NCBI GenBank assembly: GCA_035538795.1
Contig: DATLJS010000004.1
Coordinates: 114,706-178,705, forward strand
DNA: 64,000 bases
Direction: 5' to 3'
DNA from: JAJZGK01 sp035538795
GTDB lineage: Bacteria > Pseudomonadota > Alphaproteobacteria > Rhodospirillales > Magnetospirillaceae
Made by a program: the position numbers and the translations under genes. Below, one piece after another: positions 7,653 through 15,763 of the stretch. How positions within the stretch are numbered: the stretch's first letter is position 1; every line of letters starts with the position of its first letter. The notes under the pieces are model-generated. The model was not told where the DNA came from, ran no database searches, and was given only the letters and a program-made list of their open reading frames with translations.

Positions 7653-8710
7653 GGCGCGCCGCCGCCGCCGGTCCAGAAGGTTCCCTTGGGCAGCCTCTCG
7701 GCGCCGCCCGTCAGCTCAGGCCCGCCGATGGCCGCCAGTTGAGCGTAAAGAGCGGCGGCCTGAGGCGGTACGTCGGTCAGTGCGCCGTCCCCCAGCAAAC
7801 CCGCCCGGTAACGGTCGCGCAGGCCGGACAGCACGGCATCGTTCTCGGCCCCCGTCAGGCCGCGCAGACGCTCCCACTCGCCATCATCCGAAGCCATGCG
7901 GCGCTCGGCCTCGGCCTTGGCGGCGATAAAGCGGTTCAATCCGCCGGAATGAGCCGCCACCCAATCCTCGCTGAAAGCGAACCCCATCATCGGCACCGGG
8001 GACGAGAAGCCCAAGCCCATGATCACGTCGTCCATGCCCGCCACCCGGCGCATGCCTCCGGCCGACAGACGGGCGGCATAGGGCCAGAACGTCAGCACGG
8101 CGTCGAGGCGTCCCGACGACAGTTCCTGCGACAAAACCGGCGGTGCGCCGTAAACCGGCTGCACCTTGTCGGCCAGATCGTAGCCCAGATGACGGCGGCT
8201 GTAGGCCCGGACCAACAGCCAGGATTTGTCCGAAGGTCCACCGGCGACGCCAAGGCGCTTGCCGCTCAGATCCGCCAGCCCACCGATGCCGGAGCCGGGC
8301 GAAGCTAGAACCTCGCCCATCGCCGAAGAATCGGGAATGAAAACCAGCCGTCGCCCCGCCGCCCGCTGCCGGGCCACCCACAGCCAATCCGACAAAATGG
8401 CGTCGACGCCGCCGGCTCCCAGCGCCACCTCTCCCGCCGCCGGATTCGCGAGGCTGACCGTCTGCAAATCCAACCCGTGAGCCGCCGGCAGATCATTGCG
8501 GCGCATGACGTCCACCAGCCAGGCGCCGGAGCCGAAACTGACCAGCCCCAGGCGCAACGTGTCCTGCTCCCCGGCACGGCCTCTGTCTTGGCCGGTGCCG
8601 CCGCTGCTGGGCCCCAGGCGCAACGTGTCCTGCTCCCCGGCACGGCCGGCTCCGGACAAGGCGGCGGAAAGACAGAAGAAAAGGCAAAAAAACCGGACAA
8701 AGACCGCCAT
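7649..8710 (-). CDS. Periplasmic ABC substrate-binding protein, NitT/TauT-like
   Basis: A 353-residue protein with a Sec signal (residues 1-24) and the two-lobed pattern of nitrate/sulfonate/taurine binding proteins: LGLVSFGSGAWLVDVMR, VDAILSDWLWVARQRAAG, DLSGKRLGVAGG, LSSGRLDAVLTFWPYAARL. Just after the signal peptide the sequence GRAGEQDTLRLG occurs twice, 22 residues apart, reflecting a 37-nt exact direct repeat at 8545-8581 and 8611-8647. The frame is kept, so the gene is not broken. First gene of an SBP-permease-ATPase unit followed by pqqE. Substrate unknown. Confidence 0.85.
   Translation of the reverse strand: MAVFVRFFCLFFCLSAALSGAGRAGEQDTLRLGPSSGGTGQDRGRAGEQDTLRLGLVSFGSGAWLVDVMRRNDLPAAHGLDLQTVSLANPAAGEVALGAGGVDAILSDWLWVARQRAAGRRLVFIPDSSAMGEVLASPGSGIGGLADLSGKRLGVAGGPSDKSWLLVRAYSRRHLGYDLADKVQPVYGAPPVLSQELSSGRLDAVLTFWPYAARLSAGGMRRVAGMDDVIMGLGFSSPVPMMGFAFSEDWVAAHSGGLNRFIAAKAEAERRMASDDGEWERLRGLTGAENDAVLSGLRDRYRAGLLGDGALTDVPPQAAALYAQLAAIGGPELTGGAERLPKGTFWTGGGGAP
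8545..8647. repeat. 37-nt direct repeat inside the binding-protein gene
   Basis: Copies at 8545-8581 and 8611-8647 are identical, with period 66 nt (22 codons), so the frame is preserved. They duplicate the first residues of the mature protein. Confidence 0.9.
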
Positions 8711-8840
8711 GTCGCGTTACTCCCGCAGGACTGACGGAAGTGTAAAATCCGTATCATTCTCCTGATATTGGACTTTAGAAGCATTCCTCTGCATCGGCCG
8801 TTTCAGCCATAACCATTGGACCGGATCATGGAGAACAGAC
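8711..8840. promoter_or_regulatory. Divergent promoter region (ABC-pqqE unit / CXXCW gene)
   Basis: A 130-nt region between divergent genes. It contains a run with GACTTTAG (8771-8778), which resembles part of the GTAC-type motif found elsewhere in the block but lacks the GTAC half. Confidence 0.35.
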
Positions 8841-9377
8841 ATGCGGATGGCATTGATTGTGGCAACCTTGCTGATGCTCACTCCGGTCTGGGCGTTTGCC
8901 GCTCCCGAGGAGCCGGACGGCTTCCGCCTGGAAGCCTACCGCGCCCCCACGCCAGTCGGATTGAAGGGCGCGCGCACCGTCGGCACCGAAGAAGCGGCGG
9001 CTCTGTGGCGGCAAGGAACGGCACAGTTCATTGATGTTCTGCCCGCCACCCAGGGCACCGGCGTCCACGCAGGCAAATGGCTGCCGGCCGCCCCGCGCCA
9101 GGATATTCCCGGCAGTCTCTGGCTGCCCAATGTCGGGCACGGCGTTCTTGACGATCGCATCGAAGCCTATTTCCGCAGCGCCCTGGCCGCCATTCCGGAC
9201 GGCAAGCCGCTGCTGTTCTATTGTCTGACCGATTGCTGGATGTCCTGGAACGCCGCCAAGCGGGCCTTGAGCTGGGGACGGTCTCCGGTCCTATGGTATC
9301 CGGCGGGAACCGACGGCTGGGCACGGGAGGGGCTGCCGCTGGCGGATATCGCGCCGCTGCCGCTTGCCCCACAATGA
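8841..9377 (+). CDS. PQQ-dependent catabolism-associated CXXCW-family protein (rhodanese-like)
   Basis: A 178-residue exported protein: signal peptide MRMALIVATLLMLTPVWAFA, then a rhodanese-like domain with VGTEEAAALWRQGTAQFIDVLP and the motif FYCLTDCWMSWNAAKRA, followed by VLWYPAGTDGW. This matches the family found beside quinoprotein alcohol dehydrogenases in many proteobacteria, whose role is not known. The Cys-Trp motif suggests a periplasmic thiol or sulphur-handling role. Ribosome binding site GGAGAA lies upstream. It is divergent from the ABC genes and precedes the Cache and TonB-receptor genes in the same direction. Confidence 0.88.
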   Translation: MRMALIVATLLMLTPVWAFAAPEEPDGFRLEAYRAPTPVGLKGARTVGTEEAAALWRQGTAQFIDVLPATQGTGVHAGKWLPAAPRQDIPGSLWLPNVGHGVLDDRIEAYFRSALAAIPDGKPLLFYCLTDCWMSWNAAKRALSWGRSPVLWYPAGTDGWAREGLPLADIAPLPLAPQ

Positions 9378-9518
9378 AACGAGACATTGGACCAAAGTAC
9401 AATACTTTCCAAAGGCCGTATTTCCGTCACTTGCATCAGTACTTTGCACCAAAGTCGTAAAGAGAGTGGGTGCTTTTCCAAGATAGTGTTTCCTCCACGG
9501 AAATGGAGGATTCTGCAA
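9378..9518. promoter_or_regulatory. Intergenic region with GTACTTTG motifs
   Basis: Contains GTACTTTGGTC on the minus strand (9389-9400, read GTACTTTGGTCC) and GTACTTTGCACC on the plus strand (9439-9450), with ATACTTTCC between them. The same core recurs before other operons of the block. It probably controls the 9519 Cache gene and the TonB receptor. Confidence 0.55.
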
Positions 9519-9977
9519 ATGTTGAAAATGACCCGTGTGTTGGTGGCCGGCATCGCCGTTCTCTGGGCCCAATCGGCTCTGGCCCAGGACAAAGCAACGC
9601 CCGAGCAGGCCAAGGCCCTGCTGGACAAGGCCGTCGCCGAATTGCAGATGGACGGCCCCGAGAAAGCCTTTGCCCAATTCAACGACCCCAAAAGCGGCTA
9701 CACCATCGGCGAGTTGTATGTCTTCGTCTTCGATCTGAAGGGTAAATACGAAGCCTCGGGCGCCAATCCGTCCCTGACCGGCACCGACGCCCACGACCTG
9801 CACGACGCCGAAGGCAAGTTCCTGGTCCGCGAGATGATCGCCCTGGCCAAGAGCAAAGGCCATGGCCGCGTCGATTACGTCTGGCTGAACCGTGCCGACA
9901 ATCAGGTGGAAAAGAAACGTTCGCTGGTCCAGCGGGTCGGCGACCATATCGTCGGCGTCGGCTATTACCTGAACTGA
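9519..9977 (+). CDS. Periplasmic single-Cache-domain protein
   Basis: A 152-residue secreted protein: signal peptide ending ALA near residue 21, then a small Cache fold with KAVAELQMDGPEKAFAQFND, YTIGELYVFVFDLKGKYEA, GRVDYVWLNRADNQVEKKRSLVQRVGDHIVGVGYYLN. The last stretch is typical of stand-alone Cache proteins, which bind small ligands in the periplasm. The ATG at 9519 has ATGGAGGA 8 nt upstream. It lies 39 nt before the TonB-dependent receptor and probably shares its transcript. Its ligand is unknown. A small-molecule-binding role in the alcohol or metal system is inference. Confidence 0.78.
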   Translation: MLKMTRVLVAGIAVLWAQSALAQDKATPEQAKALLDKAVAELQMDGPEKAFAQFNDPKSGYTIGELYVFVFDLKGKYEASGANPSLTGTDAHDLHDAEGKFLVREMIALAKSKGHGRVDYVWLNRADNQVEKKRSLVQRVGDHIVGVGYYLN

Positions 9978-10016
9978 TCCCGATCTCCGCCCCCTTCCGC
10001 CAGACGAGCCCCGCCG

Positions 10017-12299
10017 ATGAAAGCCCTCGCCGTACCGGTCCTTGTCCTGTTGCTGGCCGCGTCCCTGCGACCGGCAGCCGCCGAGGATCAGTCCACCTAT
10101 CAGACCGGCGCGGTGACCGTGGTCGGCGTCTCGCCCGTGCTGGGAGCCGGCATCGACATCACGAAGGTCCCCGCCAACGTGCGCGTCATCGACCCGACGG
10201 CGGAGAAAGACAAAGCTCCGCAATCCGCCGCCGATCTGATGAACGGCTCCATGGGATCGGTTTCCACCGCCGATTATCAGGGCAACGCCCTGCAACCCAG
10301 CCTGAGCTTCCGCGGCTTCACCGCGTCGCCGACCCTGGGCGAACCGCAGGGACTGGCGGTCTATCAGAACGGCATGCGCCTCAACGAAGCCTTCGGTGAT
10401 CTGGTCAATTGGGACATGTCTCCCAGCTTCGCCATCGGATCGTTGCAGGTTCTGCCGGGATCGAATCCGGTATTCGGATTGAACGCCCTGGGCGGCGCCG
10501 TGGCCATGCGCATGAAGGACGGTTTTTCCAATCCCGGAACCTTCATGGATCTGGGCGGCGGCTCCTTCGGGCGCGGCCGCCTGGTGATGGAAAGCGGTCA
10601 AAATCTGGGCAACCAAGCCGTCTATTCCGGCATCGGCCTGCAAACCGACGACGGCTGGCGGCAGCATTCGCCGTCCAAGCTGGTGCAAAGCTATACCGAT
10701 CTGGCCGTGCGCAAGGGCGATCTGGACGTGGGACTGGGGCTGACCTTGGGAGACTCATCCCTGTCGGGCCTGGGCACATCGCCGGTTCAATTGCTGGACC
10801 AAAGCCGCAGTGCCGTCTATACCGCCCCCGACCAGACCGAGAACGCCCTGGCGGCTTTGGATCTGAGGGGCAATTACCAGCTATCCCCGTCATCCTCGCT
10901 CCAAGGCAGCTTCTATTACCGGCATTTACGCAGCGTCACCCACAACGGCGACGCCAGCGGCTTTTCCGCCTGCGCCGGCGACCCGACCACCCTGTGCGAC
11001 AATGACGGCAACACCCTGACCAACCGCGCGGGCAACACCATTTCGTCGTCCCTGAGCAGCGACGGGGTCGTCAACAACACCCAGACCACCAGCGACAGCG
11101 CCGGAGCCGCCCTGCAATACAGCCACGACGGCCAGCTGGCGGGATTGAAAAACAACCTGATCAGCGGCGTCACCAGCGATCAGGGCTGGACCAGCTACGG
11201 CGTCGACACCGAACTGGCGGGCCTGACCAGCGACCGCACCACCAGCGGCAGCGGCATCTATCTGGGCGGCACCGGCTATAACGTCGGGCTGGGCGCGCGC
11301 AACGCCTATTGGGGCGCCTATGTCAGCGACACCGTCGATCTGACAGACCGATGGGCGGTGACCGCCGCCGGGCGGCTGAACACCGCCACCATCGCCTTGC
11401 ACGACGAACAGGGAACCAGCCTGAACGGCCACCATTCCTATGAGCGCTTCAATCCATCGCTGGGTGCAACCTGGCAGGCGGGCGGCGGCGTCACCGCCTA
11501 TGCCAGCTATAGCGAGGCCAACCGCGTTCCGACCGCCGCCGAGCTGGCCTGCGCCGATCCCAGCCAGCCCTGCCGGGTGCCCAACGCCTTCATCTCGGAC
11601 CCCGGCCTGCATCAGGTGGTGTCTCACAGCTTCGAAGTGGGCGCCCGCGGCAGCCAGGGCGACGTCGACAAGATGCACTGGTCGCTGGCCGCTTACACCA
11701 CCCGCAACACCGACGACATTATTTTCGTCAGCAGCGGCCCAACCTTGGGCGGCGGCTATTTCAGCAATGCCGGCGCCACCCTGCGCCAAGGCATCGAAGC
11801 CGACGCCGATATCGAACGGGGCAACTGGCGCTTCGGCGCCAGCTACGGCCTGACCCGCGCCGTATTCGACACCACCATGACCCTTTACAGCCCCAACAAC
11901 AGCGGCGCCGACGGCAGCGGCAATATCCAGGTCAAACCCGGCAGCCGTCTGCCCGGCATTCCGCTGCACAATCTGAAGCTGGAGGCCGGATACAGCCTGT
12001 CTTCCCGCTGGGCGGTCGAAAGCGACACCAACATTTCCTCGGACCGAGTGTTGCGGGGCGACGAAGCCAACGACATGAAAAAGATCGGCGGCTATGCCGT
12101 CTTCAATGCCGGAACCAGCTATCAGCTGACCGACGGCTGCCAAGTCTATATGCGGGCGCTCAATCTGCTGAACCGCCGTTATTCCACCGCCGGCACGTTG
12201 GGCGATCCCAGCGACGTTTTCGCCAGCTATACAGACAAGCGCTTTGAAACCCCCGGTGCGCCGTTCAGCTTGTGGATCGGCACCAGGATCAGTCTGTGA
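10017..12299 (+). CDS. TonB-dependent outer-membrane receptor
   Basis: A 760-residue protein: signal peptide (1-22), a plug domain (GAVTVVGVSPVLG..., NALQPSLSFRGFTASP, FGLNALGGAVAMRMKDGFSNPG) and a beta-barrel that ends in an aromatic residue pattern (FSLWIGTRISL). There is no N-terminal signalling extension, so it does not signal to a sigma factor. Such receptors take up metal chelates or other scarce ligands. The next gene encodes a TonB and overlaps by 1 nt, making a dedicated uptake pair. Lying in a lanthanide-type alcohol dehydrogenase block, it is a candidate receptor for lanthanide complexes, comparable in context to LutH of Methylorubrum. The substrate is inference. Confidence 0.9.
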   Translation: MKALAVPVLVLLLAASLRPAAAEDQSTYQTGAVTVVGVSPVLGAGIDITKVPANVRVIDPTAEKDKAPQSAADLMNGSMGSVSTADYQGNALQPSLSFRGFTASPTLGEPQGLAVYQNGMRLNEAFGDLVNWDMSPSFAIGSLQVLPGSNPVFGLNALGGAVAMRMKDGFSNPGTFMDLGGGSFGRGRLVMESGQNLGNQAVYSGIGLQTDDGWRQHSPSKLVQSYTDLAVRKGDLDVGLGLTLGDSSLSGLGTSPVQLLDQSRSAVYTAPDQTENALAALDLRGNYQLSPSSSLQGSFYYRHLRSVTHNGDASGFSACAGDPTTLCDNDGNTLTNRAGNTISSSLSSDGVVNNTQTTSDSAGAALQYSHDGQLAGLKNNLISGVTSDQGWTSYGVDTELAGLTSDRTTSGSGIYLGGTGYNVGLGARNAYWGAYVSDTVDLTDRWAVTAAGRLNTATIALHDEQGTSLNGHHSYERFNPSLGATWQAGGGVTAYASYSEANRVPTAAELACADPSQPCRVPNAFISDPGLHQVVSHSFEVGARGSQGDVDKMHWSLAAYTTRNTDDIIFVSSGPTLGGGYFSNAGATLRQGIEADADIERGNWRFGASYGLTRAVFDTTMTLYSPNNSGADGSGNIQVKPGSRLPGIPLHNLKLEAGYSLSSRWAVESDTNISSDRVLRGDEANDMKKIGGYAVFNAGTSYQLTDGCQVYMRALNLLNRRYSTAGTLGDPSDVFASYTDKRFETPGAPFSLWIGTRISL

Positions 12300-13024
12300 T
12301 GTCCGAATCCGGCGATCGGCCATCATCGGCGGCTTGCCGGACCGGCAAGGCCGGATTGGCCGGATCGGGTGCTCTGCACCTGCTGGGATTGACGGCGGTC
12401 CTTCTGTCCCATCCGTTCACTCCGCCGCCACGAACAGAACTTTTGGCGGTCACGGTCAGTTTGATCAGCCAGCCGGAACCGGAACCAGCGCCTGCATCCG
12501 TTCCCATTCCGCCTGCGCCAGCCGCCACGGCAATGACGGCAGCCTCCAACAGACTGCCGCCCTCCCCGCCAAAGCCGTCTCAGACCCACAAAACCGATCC
12601 GGCACCGGTATCCAAGCCGCTGGCGGCCATGGCAACGGCAGACACCACTCCGTCAACGCCAAAGGCTCAAGAAACAGCCGTACCGGCAACCACGACGGCT
12701 CCAGGCAAGGAGACGATACAAGCGGAAGCCGGCATGACGGCAGCCTATCTGTCGGCCATTGAACAAACCGTCAAAACACATCTGATCTATCCGGCCCAAG
12801 CCCTGCGGCGGCGGGAACAGGGCGTGGTCCGTGTTCGCATGCTGGTGGCCGCCGATGGCTCGATCCTGTCGATGGAAGAAGACGATCAAACGGCGTCGCC
12901 GTTGCTGGTGGCGGCCGCTTTACAGGCCGTGCGAGACGCCGCCCCGTTTCCTCCCTTGCCACAAGGATTGGCGGAGAAGCCGGTCCGGCTGGTGGTTCCC
13001 GTCACCTTCGCCCTGAGGGGCTGA
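12299..13024 (+). CDS. TonB-family energy transducer
   Basis: A 241-residue protein: one N-terminal hydrophobic segment (LHLLGLTAVLLS), a long Pro/Ala/Thr/Lys-rich periplasm-spanning linker (residues ~45-150) and a C-terminal TonB domain (TVKTHLIYPAQALRRREQGVVRVRMLVAADGSI... AAPFPPLPQGL). It starts at an ATG that overlaps the receptor stop as TGATG. An upstream in-frame ATG (12272) would lie inside the receptor gene. No exbB or exbD is adjacent, so it must use ExbBD encoded elsewhere. It is probably dedicated to the adjacent receptor. Confidence 0.9.
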   Translation: MSESGDRPSSAACRTGKAGLAGSGALHLLGLTAVLLSHPFTPPPRTELLAVTVSLISQPEPEPAPASVPIPPAPAATAMTAASNRLPPSPPKPSQTHKTDPAPVSKPLAAMATADTTPSTPKAQETAVPATTTAPGKETIQAEAGMTAAYLSAIEQTVKTHLIYPAQALRRREQGVVRVRMLVAADGSILSMEEDDQTASPLLVAAALQAVRDAAPFPPLPQGLAEKPVRLVVPVTFALRG

Positions 13025-13028
13025 CGCC

Positions 13029-13700
13029 TCAGTCGCATCCGAGAACGGCCAGAATCTTGGCGGCCTTGATCACCGCCTGGGTACGGGAGTGAACCTTCAG
13101 TTTGCGCAAAATAGCCGAGACATGAGCCTTCACCGTGCTTTCCACGGTGCCCAGTTCATAAGCGATCTGCTTGTTGGACTGACCGCTGACCAACAATTGC
13201 AGAACCACCCGCTGCTGATTGGTCAGCTTGGAAATGCCGTCCTCCAACTGGCCGTCGGACGATTGCCGCGGCGCGCTCCCGGCCTGAACCGGCACAAACA
13301 CCTCGCCGTCAAGAACGCTGCGCACGGCCGCGACCATCTCTGACTTGCTCAAGGATTTCGGGATATATCCCGAAGCGCCGCAAACCATGGCTTCGCGGAT
13401 GGTTTCCACATCCTCGGTGGCGGAAACAATGATGATAGGAGTGGCCGGCGTAGCGTTACGCAAGGCGATCAGCCCCTCAAGGCCGTTCATGTCCGGCATG
13501 TTGAGATCGAGAAAGATCATCTCGACATCCGCCTGCCGAATGGTGACATCCATGGCCTGCTGAAAATCCGGCACCTCGTAAACCTGATAATGGCTGGAAA
13601 TCTCTCCCACCACCCAATGCAAAGCTTCACGAAACATGGGATGGTCGTCGGCGATCAGAAAGGCCGGAGCCGGAAGCTCGGACGCGGAAGTATGTGGCAT
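13029..13700 (-). CDS. NarL/FixJ-family response regulator (paralogue 1)
   Basis: A 223-residue regulator: receiver domain with AFLIADDHPMFREALHW, phosphoacceptor in FLDLNMPDMNG and VSATED, then a LuxR-type helix-turn-helix (LTNQQRVVLQLLVSGQSNKQIAYELGTVESTVKAHVSAILRKL). It is closely similar to the regulator at 32896. Members of this group (ExaE, AgmR/ErbR, PedR) control quinoprotein alcohol oxidation. It lies directly downstream of the alcohol dehydrogenase gene in the same direction, separated by a hairpin, and ends 4 nt from the convergent tonB. The ATG at 13700 has GCGAGG upstream. No dedicated kinase is adjacent. The hybrid kinase at 26957 is the only one complete in the window. Confidence 0.92.
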   Translation of the reverse strand: MPHTSASELPAPAFLIADDHPMFREALHWVVGEISSHYQVYEVPDFQQAMDVTIRQADVEMIFLDLNMPDMNGLEGLIALRNATPATPIIIVSATEDVETIREAMVCGASGYIPKSLSKSEMVAAVRSVLDGEVFVPVQAGSAPRQSSDGQLEDGISKLTNQQRVVLQLLVSGQSNKQIAYELGTVESTVKAHVSAILRKLKVHSRTQAVIKAAKILAVLGCD

Positions 13701-13726
13701 CGTCGCCTCGCAGGGCTGAACGAACG

Positions 13727-13748
13727 AGGGGCGGCCCAAGCCGCCCCT
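13727..13748 (-). terminator. Hairpin between alcohol dehydrogenase and regulator
   Basis: A perfect 9-bp stem (AGGGGCGGC/GCCGCCCCT) with a CCAA loop. No T run follows in the leftward direction. It may be a leaky terminator or an mRNA-stabilising hairpin that sets a high dehydrogenase-to-regulator ratio. Confidence 0.55.
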
Positions 13749-13776
13749 GTCCTTTGGTCAGAAAATACCCAACGCC

Positions 13777-15585
13777 TCAGCTCCGCTTGGGCAGTTTGAA
13801 CACCCACAGGCTGCCGCCCTGGGTCAGATGCTTGATGGTCTTGGCCACTTCGCCGCCCCACAGAGGCACGGCGCCGCCCCAGCCCGACAGCACGGCCACA
13901 TACTGTTCGCCGTCCTGTTCCCAGGTGATCGGGCAACCGACGACACCCGAGCCGGTCTGGAACTTCCACAGTTCCTCGCCCGTCTTGGCGTCGAAGGCCT
14001 TCAGATAGCCTTCGGGCGTACCGGTAAATACCAGATTGCCGGCAGTGGTCAGAACGCCGCCCCACAGGGGAGCCTTGTTCTTATATTCCCACACGATCTT
14101 GCCGGTGGCCGGGTCCATGGCGCGCAGAACGCCGATGTGGTCCTCGTACAAGGGCTTGATGGTGAAGGCCGCGCCGAGATAGGCCGCACCCTTCTTGTAG
14201 GAAATCGGCTCGTTCCAGATGTCCATGCCCCATTCGTTGGACGGCACATAGAACAGACCGGTATCCTGGCTATAGGCCATGGGCATCCAGTTCTTGGCGC
14301 CCAGGAAGGCTGGGGCCGAGAACACCGACTTGCCCTTTTCGCCATCCTTGGCTTCGGCGGGATTGCCCGGACGGTTGTCGTCGATGTAATTCGGCCGCTG
14401 GGTGTTCAGGTCGAAACCGTTGGCCCAGGTGATCTTCGAGACGAACGGATAAGCGCCCAGCATTTTGCCGTTGGTGCGGTCGGCCACGAAGAAGTAGCCG
14501 TTGCGGTCGGCCTTGGCGCCCGCCTTGATGATCTTGCCGTCCTTCTTCAGGTCAAACGAAATGAACTCGTTGACGCCGTCGAAGTCCCAGCCGTCATGGG
14601 GCGTGGTCTGCATGTGCCATTTGATTTCGCCGGTGTCCGGATCCAGCGCCAGGGTCGAGGACGAATAAAGGTTGTCGCCCGGACGGGTCCAGGAATTCCA
14701 CGGAGCCGGCTGACCGGTGCCATAGAATATCTGATTGGTTTCGGGGTCGTAGGTGCCGCCCAGCCAGGGAGCCGCGCCGCCGGTCTTCCACAGGTCGCCC
14801 GGCCAGGTGGCGTTCTTCACGCCGGTCATGGTGCTTTCCTTGCCGTTCAAGGTACCCATATGGCCCTCGACGGTCGGACGCGACCAGATCAACTCGCCGG
14901 TCTGGGCGTCGCGGGCCTCGACCTTGCCGACGATGCCGAATTCACCGCCGGAAATGCCGGTGATGACCTTGCCGTGCACGATCATCGGCGCCGACGAGAA
15001 GGAATATCCGGCCTGGAAATCGGCCAGCGTTTTCTTCCAGATGACCTTGCCGGTCTTGCGGTCCAGCGCCACCAGCTTGGCATCCAGGGTGCCGAAATAG
15101 ATCAGGTTGCCATAGACCGCCGCGCCGCGGTTGATCACGTCGCAACAGGGCATAATGCCGTCGGGCAACTGCGCGTCGTACTGCCACAGCTTTTCGCCGG
15201 TCCGGGCATCCACGGCGAACAGACGCGAATAAGAGGCGGTGGTGTAGATGATGCCGTCGACCACCAGCGGCTGAGCCTCTTGGCCGCGCTGCTTTTCACC
15301 GCCAAACGAGAACGACCAGGCCGGGGTCAGATTTTTGACGGTCTGCGCATTGATCTCGTTCAGCGAGCTGAAACGATGCCCCTGCAGATCAAGACCATAG
15401 GTCAGGATGTTATGGGTGTCCTTCGAGGCGTTGAGGATGTCCTCGTCGGTGATCGGTGATCCGGCAACATGGGTTTTGCCGGCGGACGTCGTCGTCCCGC
15501 TCTGAGAGTTATTCGCCGGGGTACAGGCCGACAGGGCCAATACCAACAAGCCAACCGACACCCCAGACAGCTTTTTCGCCTTCAT
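13777..15585 (-). CDS. PQQ-dependent alcohol dehydrogenase, lanthanide type, predicted lipoprotein
   Basis: A 602-residue quinoprotein that oxidises alcohols in the periplasm and passes electrons to cytochrome c. Eight-blade propeller tryptophan-docking repeats are visible (DARTGEKLWQY, DRKTGKVIWKK, DPATGKIVWEYK, DAKTGEELWKF). The vicinal disulphide is MPCCD near residue 140. The active site reads TPHDGWDFDG: the first Asp is the catalytic base, and the second, two residues on, is the extra ligand of lanthanide-dependent enzymes (calcium types have Ala or Ser). Sequence around it is closest to PedH/ExaF ethanol-type enzymes rather than methanol dehydrogenase. The signal ends LALSAC, a lipobox with Cys at residue 21, which is unusual. 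Strong AAGGAGGAAAG upstream of the ATG. Confidence 0.94.
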   Translation of the reverse strand: MKAKKLSGVSVGLLVLALSACTPANNSQSGTTTSAGKTHVAGSPITDEDILNASKDTHNILTYGLDLQGHRFSSLNEINAQTVKNLTPAWSFSFGGEKQRGQEAQPLVVDGIIYTTASYSRLFAVDARTGEKLWQYDAQLPDGIMPCCDVINRGAAVYGNLIYFGTLDAKLVALDRKTGKVIWKKTLADFQAGYSFSSAPMIVHGKVITGISGGEFGIVGKVEARDAQTGELIWSRPTVEGHMGTLNGKESTMTGVKNATWPGDLWKTGGAAPWLGGTYDPETNQIFYGTGQPAPWNSWTRPGDNLYSSSTLALDPDTGEIKWHMQTTPHDGWDFDGVNEFISFDLKKDGKIIKAGAKADRNGYFFVADRTNGKMLGAYPFVSKITWANGFDLNTQRPNYIDDNRPGNPAEAKDGEKGKSVFSAPAFLGAKNWMPMAYSQDTGLFYVPSNEWGMDIWNEPISYKKGAAYLGAAFTIKPLYEDHIGVLRAMDPATGKIVWEYKNKAPLWGGVLTTAGNLVFTGTPEGYLKAFDAKTGEELWKFQTGSGVVGCPITWEQDGEQYVAVLSGWGGAVPLWGGEVAKTIKHLTQGGSLWVFKLPKRS

Positions 15586-15763
15586 GCCTTTCCTCCTTTT
15601 TATCCCACTCTTCGCGTCTGCAATATAGGCACCGTCAAGACGCCCGATACCTCGACACATTCACGCATCTAAGCTTAGTCTTTGGAACGACACCAATTGA
15701 CAATTAGTACAAGCAACCAAAATCAACTTTGCAGTTACGTACAGCTAATCTTGTACGAAAGAC
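15586..15763 (-). promoter_or_regulatory. Promoter/operator region of the alcohol dehydrogenase
   Basis: AT-rich for this genome. It holds GTACTAATTGTC on the minus strand (15699-15710), a palindromic ACGTAC site near 15737-15742 and GTACGAAAGACC on the plus strand (15753-15764) that overlaps the end of pqqC. These resemble the GTAC-N3/4-GTC sites before other operons of the block. A long leader of about 100 nt ends in the strong ribosome binding site. Confidence 0.5.

Noticed and set aside
10926..12326. Long frame of 466 codons on the minus strand
   Set aside because: It is the mirror of the TonB-dependent receptor, with Gly/Ala/Val-rich low-information protein typical of an antisense frame in GC-rich DNA.
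13828..15459. 543-codon plus-strand frame opposite the alcohol dehydrogenase
   Set aside because: It is an antisense shadow; the minus strand carries clear quinoprotein motifs.
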